This document shows, in pieces, positions 49,401 to 60,674 of a DNA stretch of 64,000 bases. How positions within the stretch are numbered: the first letter of the stretch is position 1; each line of letters opens with the position of its first letter. This DNA is from Pycnopodia helianthoides. Taxonomy: Eukaryota > Echinodermata > Asteroidea > Forcipulatida > Asteriidae. A program made the translations under genes and the position numbers. The stretch covers positions 7,064,501 through 7,128,500 of the forward strand of contig CM063263.1 in assembly GCA_032158295.1 (NCBI GenBank), given 5' to 3'. The notes under the pieces are model-generated. The model did no database searches and was not told where the DNA came from. It worked only from the letters and a program-made list of their open reading frames with translations.

Positions 49401-52400
49401 ATTAACACGGGCTAATCTATACCCGGCTGATTGAACCCCTACTGCAGCGTAATGTTATTAACACGGGCTAATCTATACCGGCTGATTGAACCCCTCTGCA
49501 GCGGTAATGTTATTAACACGGCTAATCTATACCGCTGATTGAACCCCTACTGCAGCGTAATGTATTAACACGGCTAATCTAACCCGGCTGATTGAACCCC
49601 TACTGCACGGTAATGTTATAACACGGGTAATCTATACCGTGATTGAACCCCTACTGCAGCGGTAATGTTATTAACACGGGCTAATCTATACCGCTGATTG
49701 AACCCCTACTGCGCGTAATGTTATTAACGGCTAACTTACCGCTGATTGAACCCCTACTGCGCGGTAAGTTATTAACACGGGCTAATCTATACCGCTGATG
49801 AACCCCTACTGCAGCGTAAGTATTAACACGGCTAATCTATACCGGCTGATTGAACCCTACTGCAGCGGTAATGTTATTAACACGGCTATCTATACCCGGC
49901 TGATTGAACCCTACTGCAGCGTAATGTTATTAACAGGGCTAATCTATACCCGGCTGATTGAACCCCTACTGCAGCGTAATGTTATTAACACGGCTAATCT
50001 ATACCCGGCTGATTGAACCCTACTGCAGCGTATGTATTAACACGGCTATCTATACCGGCTGATTGAACCCCTACTGCAGCGGTAATGTTATAACACGGGC
50101 TAATCTATACCGCTGATTGAACCCCTACTGCAGCGTAATGTTATTAACACGGCTAATCTATACCGGTGATTGAACCCTACTGCAGCGTAATGTTATTAAC
50201 ACGGGCAATCTATACCTGCTGATTGAACCCCTACGCAGCGTAATGTTATTAACACGGGCAATCTATACCGGCTGATTGAACCCCTACTGCAGCGGTAATG
50301 TTATTAACACGGCTAATCTATACCTGCTGATTGAACCCCTACTGCAGCGGTAATGTTATAACACGGCTAATCTATACCGGCTGATTGAACCCCTACTGCA
50401 GCGGTAATGTTATTAACACGGGCTAATCTATACCCGTGATTGAACCCCTACTGCAGCGGTAATGTTATTAACACGGCTAATCTATACCGCTGATTGAACC
50501 TACTGCAGCGGTAATGTATTAACACGGGCTAATCTATACCGCTGATTGAACCCCTACTGCAGGGTAATGTTATTAACAGGGTAATCTATACCCGGCTGAT
50601 TGAACCCCTACTGCAGCGGTAATGTTATTAACACGGGCTAATCTATACCGCTGATGAACCCCTACTGCAGCGTAATGTTATTAACACGGGCTAATCTATA
50701 CCGGCTGATTGAACCCCTACTGCAGCGTAATGTTATTACACGGCTAATCTATACCGGCTGATTGAACCCCTACTGCAGCAGTAATGTTATTAAACGGGTA
50801 TCTTACCTGATGAACCCTACGCACGTAATTTTAACAGCTAATTACGGCTGATTACCTCTGCACGGAATGTATTACAGGGCTATCTATACGGCTGATTGAA
50901 CCTACTGAGCGAATGTTATAACACGCTAATCTTACGCTGATTGAACCCCTACGCAGCGGTAATGTTATTAACACGGCTAATCTATACCGGCTGATGAACC
51001 CCTACTGCGCGGATGTATTAACCGGGCTACTATACGGCTGATAACCCCTCTGCAGCGTATGTATTAAACGGGCTAATTAACCGCGATGACCCCACTGCAG
51101 CGTAATTATTAACCGGATCTTACCGTGATTAACCCCACTCCGAAGTTTTAACAGGAATCTAACGGCTGATTGAACCTACTGCACGATGTTATTAAGGTAA
51201 TCATACGCTGATTGAACCTACGCCGTATGTTATTAACACGGGTAATCTAACCGCTGATGAACCTCTGCAGCGGTAGTTATTACCGCTAATCTATCGGTGA
51301 TACCCCTATGCAGCGTATGTATTAACACGACTTACGCGATGAACCTACTGCAGCGTAGTTATTAACACGCTAATCTAACCGCGATTGAACCCTACGCACG
51401 TATGTATTAGGGTAATCTATACGCGATGAACCCCCTCAGCGTAATGTTATAACACGCTATCTATCGGCTGATTGACCTCGCACGTAATGTATTAACACGC
51501 AATCTATACGCTATGAACCACGCAGCGTATTATAACACGGCTAACATACGCTGATTGAACCCTACTGCAGCGATTATTACACGCTATTACGCTTTGACCC
51601 ACTGCAGCGGTATGTATAACACGCTAATCTACCGCTGATGAACCTACTGCAGCGTAATGTTATTACGGGCTATATACGGATTGAACCACTGCAGCGTAGT
51701 TATTAACACGGCTAATCTAACGCTGATGAACCCTTGCACGTAATGTTATTAACAGCTAATCTTACGTGATGAACCCCTACGCGCGTATGTATTAACACCT
51801 AATCATACGGCTGATTGAACCTATGCACTAATTTATTAACAGCTATCTATACGCTGATTGACCCCTACGCAGCGTAAGTATAAAGGCTAATCTACGTGAT
51901 TGAACCCTACTGCAGTATGTTAACCGGCAATCAACGCGTGAACCCTACTGCGCTAATTATTAACAGGGTTCTTACGCGATTGAACCCTATGCAGTAATGT
52001 TATTAAGTAATCTAACCGGCTGATTGAACCCACTCACGGAATGTATACACGGCTAATCTTACTGCTGATGACCTACTGCAGCGGTAATGTTAAACACGTA
52101 TCTACGGCTGATGAACCACGCCGTAATGTTATTACGGCTAATCTTACGTATGAACCCCTACTGCACGTATGTTATAAGGCTACTTACCCGTGATTGAACC
52201 CTACTGCACGTAAGTTATAACACGGTATCACCGCTGATGAACCACCACGGTAATGTTATTAACACGCTAATCTATACCGCTGATGAACCCTACTGCAGCT
52301 AATGTTATTACACGCTAATCACCGCGATTGAACCACTGCAGCGTAATGTTATTACAGGTAATCATACGGCTGATTGAACCTACTGCAGCGTATTTATTAA

Positions 52401-55071
52401 ACGCTAATCTTACGGTGATGAACCTCGCAGCTAATGTTTTAACACGGGCTAATCTATACGCTGATGAACCTATGCAGCTAATGTTAACACGGGCTAATCT
52501 ATACCGGTGATTGAACCCCTACTGAGCGTAATGTTATTAACACGGGCTAATCATACCCGGCTGATTGAACCCCTACTGCAGCGTAATGTTATTAACACGG
52601 GCTAATCTATACCGGCTGATTGACCCCTACTGCAGCGTAATGTTATTAACACGGCTAATCTTACGGCTGATTGAACCCCTACTGCAGCGTAATGTTATTA
52701 ACACGGGCTAATCTATACGCTGATTGAACCCTACTGCACGGTAATGTTATAACACGGGCTAATCTATACCGCTGATTGAACCCTACTGCAGCGTAATGTT
52801 ATTAACACGGGCTAATCTATACGTGATGACCCTACTGCAGCGTAATGTTATTAACACGGCTAATCTATACCGGCTGTTGAACCCTACTGCAGCGGTATGT
52901 TATAACACGGCTAATCTATACCGGCTGATTGAACCCCTACTGCAGCGTAATGTTATTACACGGCTAATCTATACCGGCTGATTGAACCCCTACTGCAGCG
53001 GTAATGTTATTAACACGGGCTAATCTATACCGCTGATTGAACCCCTACTGCAGCGTAATGTTATTAACACGGGCTAATCTATACCTGGCTGATTGAACCC
53101 TACTGCAGCGTAAGTTATTAACACGGGCTAATCTATACCGGTGATTGAACCCTACTGCAGCAGTAATGTTATTACACGGGCTAATCTATACCCGCTGATT
53201 GAACCCCTACGCAGCGGTATGTTATAACACGGGCTAATCTATACCGGCTGATTGAACCCCTACTGCAGCGGTAATGTTATTACACGGGCTAATCTATACC
53301 GGCTGATTGAACCCTACTGCAGCGTAGCTGATTGAACCCCTACTGCAGCGTAATGTTATTAACACGGGCTAATCTATACCTGGCTGATTGAACCCCTACT
53401 GCAGCGGTAATGTTATTAACACGGGCTAATCTATACCGGCTGATTGAACCCCTACTGCAGCGGTAATGTTATTAACACGGGCTAATCTATACCTGGCTGA
53501 TTGAACCCCTACTGCAGCGTAATGTTATTAACACGGGCTAATCTATACCTGGCTGATTGAACCCCTACTGCAGCGGTAATGTTATTAACACGGGCTAATC
53601 TATACCGGCTGATTGAACCCCTACTGCAGCGGTAATGTTATTAACACGGGCTAATCTATACCCGGCTGATTGAACCCCTACTGCAGCGGTAATGTTATTA
53701 ACACGGGCTAATCTATACCTGGCTGATTGAACCCCTACTGCAGCGGTAATGTTATTAACACGGGCTAATCTATACCGGCTGATTGAACCCCTACTGCAGC
53801 GGTAATGTTATTAACACGGGCTAATCTATACCTGGCTGATTGAACCCCTACTGCAGCGTAATGTTATTAACACGGGCTAATCTATACCGGCTGATTGAAC
53901 CCCTACTGCAGCGTAATGTTATTAACACGGGCTAATCTATACCTGGCTGATTGAACCCCTACTGCAGCGGTAATGTTATTAACACGGGCTAATCTATACC
54001 TGGCTGATTGAACCCCTACTGCAGCGGTAATGTTATTAACACGGGCTAATCTATACCTGGCTGATTGAACCCCTACTGCAGCGGTAATGTTATTAACACG
54101 GGCTAATCTATACCTGGCTGATTGAACCCCTACTGCAGCGGTAATGTTATTAACACGGGCTAATCTATACCTGGCTGATTGAACCCCTACTGCAGCGTAA
54201 TGTTATTAACACGGGCTAATCTATACCTGGCTGATTGAACCCCTACTGCAGCGGTAATGTTATTAACACGGGCTAATCTATACCTGGCTGATTGAACCCC
54301 TACTGCAGCGGTAATGTTATTAACACGGGCTAATCTATACCTGGCTGATTGAACCCCTACTGCAGCGGTAATGTTATTAACACGGGCTAATCTATACCGG
54401 CTGATTGAACCCCTACTGCAGCGGTAATGTTATTAACACGGGCTAATCTATACCTGGCTGATTGAACCCCTACTGCAGCGGTAATGTTATTAACACGGGC
54501 TAATCTATACCTGGCTGATTGAACCCCTACTGCAGCGGTAATGTTATTAACACGGGCTAATCTATACCTGGCTGATTGAACCCCTACTGCAGCGGTAATG
54601 TTATTAACACGGGCTAATCTATACCTGGCTGATTGAACCCCTACTGCAGCGGTAATGTTATTAACACGGGCTAATCTATACCGGCTGATTGAACCCCTAC
54701 TGCAGCGGTAATGTTATTAACACGGGCTAATCTATACCTGGCTGATTGAACCCCTACTGCAGCGGTAATGTTATTAACACGGGCTAATCTATACCTGGCT
54801 GATTGAACCCCTACTGCAGCGGTAATGTTATTAACACGGGCTAATCTATACCCGGCTGATTGAACCCCTACTGCAGCGGTAATGTTATTAACACGGGCTA
54901 ATCTATACCTGGCTGATTGAACCCCTACTGCAGCGGTAATGTTATTAACACGGGCTAATCTATACCTGGCTGATTGAACCCCTACTGCAGCGGTAATGTT
55001 ATTAACACGGGCTAATCTATACCTGGCTGATTGAACCCCTACTGCAGCGGTAATGTTATTAACACGGGCTA
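43435..55071 (+). repeat. 57-bp satellite array (~205-215 units)
   Basis: The unit is CTATACCCGGCTGATTGAAC + CCCTACTGCAGCGGTAATGT + TATTAACACGGGCTAAT (57 bp), with one PstI site. Left (43435-46382) and right (53335-55071) zones are almost perfect; differences are mainly CCC/CCT/CC before GGCTG and GCGGTA/GCAGTA. The middle is riddled with single-base deletions. The array ends at GGGCTA|GTCCTAACAG. No coding frame: units contain TAA and TGA, and small open frames are artefacts. Centromeric or heterochromatic role cannot be judged; it could be a satellite born from a hAT-type element, since its first unit continues directly from hAT-like terminal DNA. Confidence 0.97.
46383..53334. other. Deletion-rich zone of the satellite (probable low-quality assembly)
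   Basis: From about 46383 nearly every unit lacks one or more bases, chiefly in GGG, CCCC, CC and GG runs (ACGGCTAAT, GAACCCTACTG, GCAGCGTAAT). The peak is 50790-52480, where units fall to 35-50 bp. Substitutions hardly increase. This is the error profile of uncorrected long reads, not of decay by mutation. The zone ends at 53327 with a truncated unit (GCAGCGTA joined to GCTGATTG), after which clean units resume. Confidence 0.75.
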
Positions 55072-55136
55072 GTCCTAACAGACATCTACTATTTATTGAA
55101 GCAGTCTGTTTTTTATTACAATATTTATGAGTAGTT

Positions 55137-55525
55137 AAAGGAACATTACAGAATTGGTTTTGCTAACAAAACAGTTGCTGGCAGTGTAAGCACTTTATGT
55201 AATCCACCATATACATAAACTTACAAACCTGTAGAAGTTTGAGATCGATCGGCCATCTGGGTCACGAGAAAATAGTGAAAAACCGATTACACATTTGCAT
55301 GAAATCATATAGATTCAACAAATGAATAAAACGCTCACTGAGCGATAAACTCCAATCGGAAAATTAGTTTATTCATTTCTCATCAAATATGGCATTTCAG
55401 ACAGAAATATTTTAAGGGATGTTTTCTACTATCGTCATCATTAGACCGTGTAAGTTTTATGTAAATCTGTGATCAAAAAGTATATTTTACAAGTTTGTTT
55501 CTTACCAATTCTGTAATGTTCCTTT
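55137..55525 (-). mobile_element. MITE family C, copy 2
   Basis: Full-length reverse-oriented copy of 12738-13127, with ends AAAGGAACATTACAGAATTG and the reverse complement of TTACCAATTCTGTAATG + TTCCTTT, flanked by TA. Divergence from copy 1 is only a few percent, so the family was active fairly recently. It lies 65 bp from the satellite. Confidence 0.88.
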
Positions 55526-55944
55526 AATTGCATTGAATTGAAAATACAAGTTTAGGACAAATGCTATGTTTTTGATGAGGCAAGGGTTTTGCTGATGGCG
55601 GAGTGATAAAAAGTTTTACGATAAATTGTAGTGCTCTTATGAAGTTAGCCGATCTACCTGAACTATTTCGCCACAAATGTTTGGCCGCGATCCATAGTTT
55701 GCGGACAGTTGCTTCATATGCCACATGGGTTTTTCAGGTTGATTTATTTCAGTTTTAAACCAATGAAATTAAATTGCACAAAGTTACATATGTAAATGAA
55801 ATTATAGAGACGGAGATAAAGTAAATGTGATACTGCGGAGGGATCCACTAAGATGCAAAGTTTGAAGACAATGGTCCCTGTAATAGTCCATGAGGCTGGG
55901 GTTGAAAATTCACAAAGGCATTTTCAACAAAATGCAACCTATAC

Positions 55945-56170
55945 CAACAAATAATGGGTGTCCCTTGAACAACGCAGGCCCACTTGCTGAAAATAAGCAC
56001 TAGGCTGAAGTAGAAAAAACTGTCAAATGACTTGGGAAATGTTTCCTTATGTTATATGCAATTTTGAAAACTTAGATAACGAATAGCGAACATTTTCCAT
56101 GCGGGCCTTAAAATCCATGACGAGAACCTCACATACAAGTGCCATTGGGCCGATGTGGAGAACCAAGGCT
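55945..56170 (+). repeat. Right flank of the satellite: diverged direct repeat and hAT-like end
   Basis: Matches 43100-43330 in order and orientation (TGTCCCTTG, CACTTGCTGAAAATAAG, GTCAAATGACTTGGGA, CCATGCGGGCC, GACGAGAAC). It then runs into CCATTGGGCCGATGTGGAGA + ACCAAGG, like a hAT right terminus (GGTTGAGAACCNCTG type). 55526-55944 between it and the MITE holds nothing that I recognise. Confidence 0.45.
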
Positions 56171-57283
56171 TAAAGGGGCACGTTGCCTTCGGATGGGGCG
56201 CTTTGGGCAATAGAAAGTGTTTGTTTGGAAATTAATATGGTTGGAAAGATACCTTTAAAGTAGACTAAAATGATTCATATAAGTATCCATTGAAAGTGTG
56301 TGGTCTTTGTGTAATTTCATGCCAGAACACAGTCCACTATTTTGTGGAACTCAAGAGGCAAATGTGTGTTTTTAATCACTTCTCACTACCAACTAAACAC
56401 CGCATTGTATTTGTTTTTGTGCATGAACAACTCTTGAAAAGGGCAAGGAGCAATTCCAAACAGCAACATTTGGAGAGATCTGAAGGCAATGTGTCATTTA
56501 GACAACCGCTTTCATTGTGAAAAAAATGACAAGTTGTTTGGACAACAAATACAGAGTCGGCAAAGCAGAAAAGAAAAAAGGGATTGGAAAGAAGTCTGGT
56601 CGGCTTATTTGAAGGACGGCACAAGAATGTGCTAACTTCTATGTAGCGCACCTGTTGAGCGGAGCTAATTAGGCTACTATGGCTATAGCTCAGTCGATAC
56701 ATTCAAGGTTTGTTCAATTTCTAGAAATAATAAACAAGTTGGACCAAGACGGACGAAAACAATGCGTACAGAAGGGAAGCACCGCATGGGTTGGATGTTA
56801 TTTAGATTTCCTCAAATCGCCAGAAATAACAGCCCAAAACAGCAATTGTTCGTGACACCTTACAATAATATATTTTGCATTGTCCACAGCCAGCCCATAT
56901 AAACTGACTTTTTTAACGCCATTTGTAGCATCAAGGAAGCTATCCCAAGCTAACAAAACATCACTGGTACAAAAAGCCCGTCCCCAAACCAACAACCATC
57001 CACTTAAAACGTCCACGCTGATTGCATTCCAATATCAGGAATAGGTGGAGTAAAACCATTCTATACCCAGTTAACATCTCATGAGATATGATGTAATCAT
57101 AAGAGCAAAGTTACATTTCTAAACCTTTTTATCAACAGTGGTGATGTAAAGCAAAGTGTTTTTTTGTTATTATTTTTTTAAATATATTTTTGTTTGTTAC
57201 ACGAACATCGGTTCAGTGAAATTTTCCCGTGGTGACTTGAAAAGTGTTCTACATAAACAAAATTGTGTTTACTCTATACAAAT
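56171..57283. other. Intergenic or intronic; one protein-like minus-strand frame
   Basis: On the minus strand 56798-57016 (open upstream to about 57036) reads GWLLVWGRAFCTSDVLLAWD, then FLDATNGVKKVSLYGLAVDN, then CHEQLLFWAV. Composition is protein-like, but there is no start, and the only splice signals are weak (GCAATCAG acceptor, ATT|GTAAGG donor). It could be an exon or a retroelement relic. Nothing else recognised. Confidence 0.3.
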
Positions 57284-57347
57284 GTCACCGTGGTCCAATG
57301 GTTGGACTTGCAATCCCAAGGTTGTGGGTTCGAATCCTACCAAGCCA
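57284..57347 (+). pseudogene. tRNA-like sequence
   Basis: GTGGTCCAATGGTTGGAC (box A region) and GTGGGTTCGAATCCTACC (box B with T arm) in the right spacing. The acceptor strands do not pair, so it is a pseudogene or SINE head rather than a working tRNA. Confidence 0.5.
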
Positions 57348-57528
57348 AACCGACTAGAATAAGCATCGTGGTATATATTTACCGAATCACCATTTCTGTA
57401 TTTCTTCGTTAAACCAATGTTTGTATGTTGCAGCTTGGCGTTTATATTACCTTATGGCAGTTTCCTGGGTTCATTTGCCGGGAAGACCATCTAAACAAAG
57501 AAACAAACGAGAAAGGCAAGATACATAC

Positions 57529-57675
57529 CTTGCTTCGTAAGAGTTCTGGATGGTCCAACAGCATTTCGTTGACCTCGATGAGTTTGGCATTGATACAACT
57601 GTACATGGTGTAAGAGCTGTCATCGGAGCAAAGAACTTTACACAGCTGTGCAGTTTGGTTCAACCATTGACCACC
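57529..57675 (-). CDS. Probable internal coding exon of an unidentified gene
   Basis: On the minus strand: acceptor TTGATATTTTGGACAG, 147 bp (49 codons, phase 0 to 0), donor AAG|GTATGT. The peptide reads GGQWLNQTAQLCKVLCSDDS, then SYTMYSCINAKLIEVNEMLL, then DHPELLRSK: an even, helical-looking sequence with no repeat character. Both splice signals bound the frame exactly, which makes chance unlikely. I do not recognise the family. It may belong to the same minus-strand gene as 39604-39774 and/or the weaker candidates at 58758 and 56798. Confidence 0.6.
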
Positions 57676-57744
57676 CTGTCCAAAATATCAACCAGAACAC
57701 ACAGAATGTTACAACTAGCCCAGTCGCATGGTTACTGGGGTTAC

Positions 57745-58412
57745 ACCTTTGGGGTTCCATTGGGTAACGCGATTCCATTGTTACCCATGTTACTTTATCA
57801 ATTGGGCAATTCCGTGCTGACTCACGTTACACTTAACCCTACATAAACTTTTATGAGTATTCATGTTAGTCACAAATTGGTATTTCTACTGCAACCCATG
57901 TTATATTATCAAATGGGCAAATCCATGCTTACTCATGTTACATTACCGTATCTTACAAGAACTTCCATGTCATGAGTATTAATGATACAGTTCCCAAATG
58001 GGTAGTTCCATTGTTACCCATTGGGAACGTTGTAACCCATGCTACACTATCAAACCGTGCAATTTTAGGTTTACTCACGTGACATTACACCCAAGGGAAA
58101 GTTTAAGATAACTCACGTTACACTGCCATCATGGGCAACTTACCCACGTTACATTATCGTACATGCAATTCTGTGGCTACTCGTGCTACAAAGGCAACTC
58201 TGTGGTTACCCACGTTACATTGTCTTACATGCAATTTGACGGTTACTTGTGTTACACTGCCAGGCAACTCCGTGATTACCCACATTACACTATCGTAAAT
58301 GCAATTCTGTGGTTACTCGTGTTACACAGGCAACTCCCTGGTAACCCATGTTACATTGCCTTACATGCAATTGTACGGTTGCCTTTAGGCAACTCTGTGA
58401 TTACCCACCATG
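57745..58412 (+). repeat. TTACCCAYGTTACA minisatellite
   Basis: Irregular ~30/60-bp repeat of the type GGCAACTCTGTGGTTACCCA + CGTTACATTRTCKTACATGC. The first half is more diverged, the second (58140-58412) more regular. It lies next to the 57529-57675 exon, so probably within its upstream intron. Confidence 0.75.
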
Positions 58413-58757
58413 GGCAGTCCTCGGGTAGTTCCTTTAATATAAATCGTTTTAATCTTTAAAACACACATACACAAATATAAATATATAATATATTTGCATA
58501 TATTTATGTAATCAATAAATATAAACTGAAAACAGTGTCATAAAACAAGTGAGGTCATTGGTTACGTACACGCCATTTTCTTGTAGAGTGAGCAAAACAA
58601 AAATCATAAATTTTTCACTCGGATTCATTTCAGGGTAAGTTTTTTGGAAACTCAAGGACTGGAAATTTTCCTGTCAAATGAGCTGTTATTATTGTACATT
58701 GCAACTCAGTGACCTTTACATCTCAAAACTAGGTGAAATGCCGTAACCCCAAACATG

Positions 58758-59093
58758 TTATGACGTTTGTTGAAGGTGTCTGTCTCGCTTGATTCTAGTA
58801 ATGATGTCTCTTGTTTTCCCAGCTGAACATATAATCTTATGTAATTGCGTAAATATGCCATTGTCAGTAGGTGTTACATCGTAAAGATCAAATGCTGAAC
58901 ATAAACACCACATTAATTGGCATGGAGGGGCCGAACGGGTGACCGTATAATCAACCTCAGTATAGTGTGTCAATACTCTCTCCAAACAAACATTAGGTGC
59001 TACACATGAGGCATGGTGTTCCCCTCCTATTGGGTATTCATTGTGTTCTATGGCAATCTCAGCCACTCTTGAGGATTTTAGGGAGGGGTACTT
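58758..59093 (-). CDS. Candidate terminal exon, unidentified protein
   Basis: Minus strand: acceptor TTGCTTTCCATTTGTACAG, then 111 codons in phase 0 to TAA (58758-58760). The peptide includes SSRVAEIAIEHNEYPIGGEH, APNVCLERVLTHYTEVDYTV, PPCQLMWCLCSAFDLYDV and GIFTQLHKIICSAGKTRDII. Composition is protein-like with several cysteines. No family recognised. If it is a true last exon, the exon at 57529 must belong to another transcript; alternatively this is a decayed transposon frame. No clear AATAAA follows. Confidence 0.35.
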   Translation of the reverse strand, partial: KYPSLKSSRVAEIAIEHNEYPIGGEHHASCVAPNVCLERVLTHYTEVDYTVTRSAPPCQLMWCLCSAFDLYDVTPTDNGIFTQLHKIICSAGKTRDIITRIKRDRHLQQTS

Positions 59094-59236
59094 CTGTACA
59101 AATGGAAAGCAATTTTTTATTTATTTTTTTTAAGTTTTGGGAACATTTTGGGGGAACACCCTCTGCCATATATCGGGCATGGTATACATAATCTCCGGAG
59201 CAGGAATCAATTAAACACATCCTAAGACCTCCTCCA

Positions 59237-59599
59237 CTATCTCTGTCCACTCGATGTCTCAGAGAGAACCAAAACACGGCTTCCAGACACTATTGTGCGA
59301 GACTTCATCAACACCCAAAATAAACATCCTCTCAAGTGTATTTTCCCTCTTATGACGTCACTGATGACGATGGAGAAAAGCCGAGTCCGAACCTTTGACT
59401 GTGGCTGTTGTCTTATGGCTGCAGCAAACACAGACGGCCTTTTCAAGGCCATGGTTGCGGCTTCGGCTACGGCTTGAGCAAAGTCCCAAATTGCGATTTT
59501 GAAACCGCTTTTTGCTGCACGGTACCTCGTAGCTTTGGATATAGACGGGGCCAATGGCGGCAAGTAATTGTACATTTTATCAAAACACTTAATAACCAA
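59237..59599 (-). other. Open frame of uncertain status next to a CRE-like site
   Basis: 120 codons on the minus strand (KATRYRAAKSGFKIAIWDFA, EAATMALKRPSVFAAAIRQQ, TRLFSIVISDVIRG). The same DNA has open frames on the plus strand, contains TGACGTCA (59354-59361) and a CCAATGGCGGC word at 59551, and is GC-richer, so it might be promoter DNA or a dispersed repeat instead of a gene. Confidence 0.25.
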
Positions 59600-60674
59600 G
59601 TCGTAAGAAGGACAAACAAATAAAGTATTTCCTCTCAGACCTAATATTTACATCAGGAGGGAAATGTAATTTTAGTTTTTGCCATAAAACTTTATTATTT
59701 TTTCCCCCAGTAGTCAGTACCACAGGGGAAACTGTCTTAGTAAATCTATAAGTCAATATTTGGGTGAACATTTACAAAATGACTACAACGGGACTTTAAT
59801 TTGCGACCCCGGATTAATGTGCCGGTGATGCTAATATCTTTGTTTGGGGGTGCAGTCAGAAGCCATAAAAGTTAGTCAGGAAACTGCCGTATAACCACGA
59901 ATCACACCAATGTACGGGATCACTTTAAGGGGTGCAACATTGTGTTTCAAAAATCAAGTAATAAACCACAAGGGAAACTTTATTATTTTGTCTGGTCACT
60001 TTTGATGAGATGGCAGATTTGTGATGACGTAACTGATTTCAAACGAAGGATGACCGCGGTAAGGTAACGTTTTGAGCAAATATTGTGAGTATAAAAGTTT
60101 GAACCCGTTTGATCAATCCATGTACAAAAGCATTCGATGCTTCCATTGTTGTAATTGTTGATTGACAGAGAATCACACAAGGTGAAATCTTTTGTATTGT
60201 TCACAATAATGCATTGTCTAAATTGAAAACAGTGGATATACAACAGAACAAATTGTAATCGGCACCCGCGGGCCCCATCCTCACCCCTACCCCAACCCTT
60301 CTTCGCTCAGCAAAAGGTGAAGTCGTTTTTAAGGTTCACATTAACAATAACATTAACAAAGCATTTTTTCAATTAATTCAGTAACATTTATTTCAATGCT
60401 GTTATTCATTACAATAATGCACATAATATGTTGAAATTACCCAAGTAATACAGTAGCATGAGGTATGAAATATATTTTGTGCACAATGATTCAATAGTAA
60501 TCAGCAGATAAATGACAACATTTAGGTGTAAGGTTATAAGCAGAGTGCTTTTGTTCCCTAACCTATGGACAAACAAACATACAACTAAGGAACCGTAACA
60601 GAACAAAGGACAAAAGAAGCAGACAAGACATTATGAGACAAGGCCAACACAACTTACAAGTTACACCTTATTAG
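59600..60674. other. Intergenic; 3' region of the LINE remnant
   Basis: 59955-59981 repeats part of the 23916-23976 inverted-repeat element. About 60340-60674 is probably the 3' untranslated part of the minus-strand non-LTR element. No other gene recognised. Confidence 0.4.

Noticed and set aside
49798..52981. Small plus-strand frames inside the satellite
   Set aside because: Open only because of single-base deletions in the repeat, probably sequencing errors.
43435..55071. CRISPR-like array
   Set aside because: Units are contiguous 57-bp repeats without unique spacers, in a eukaryotic context.
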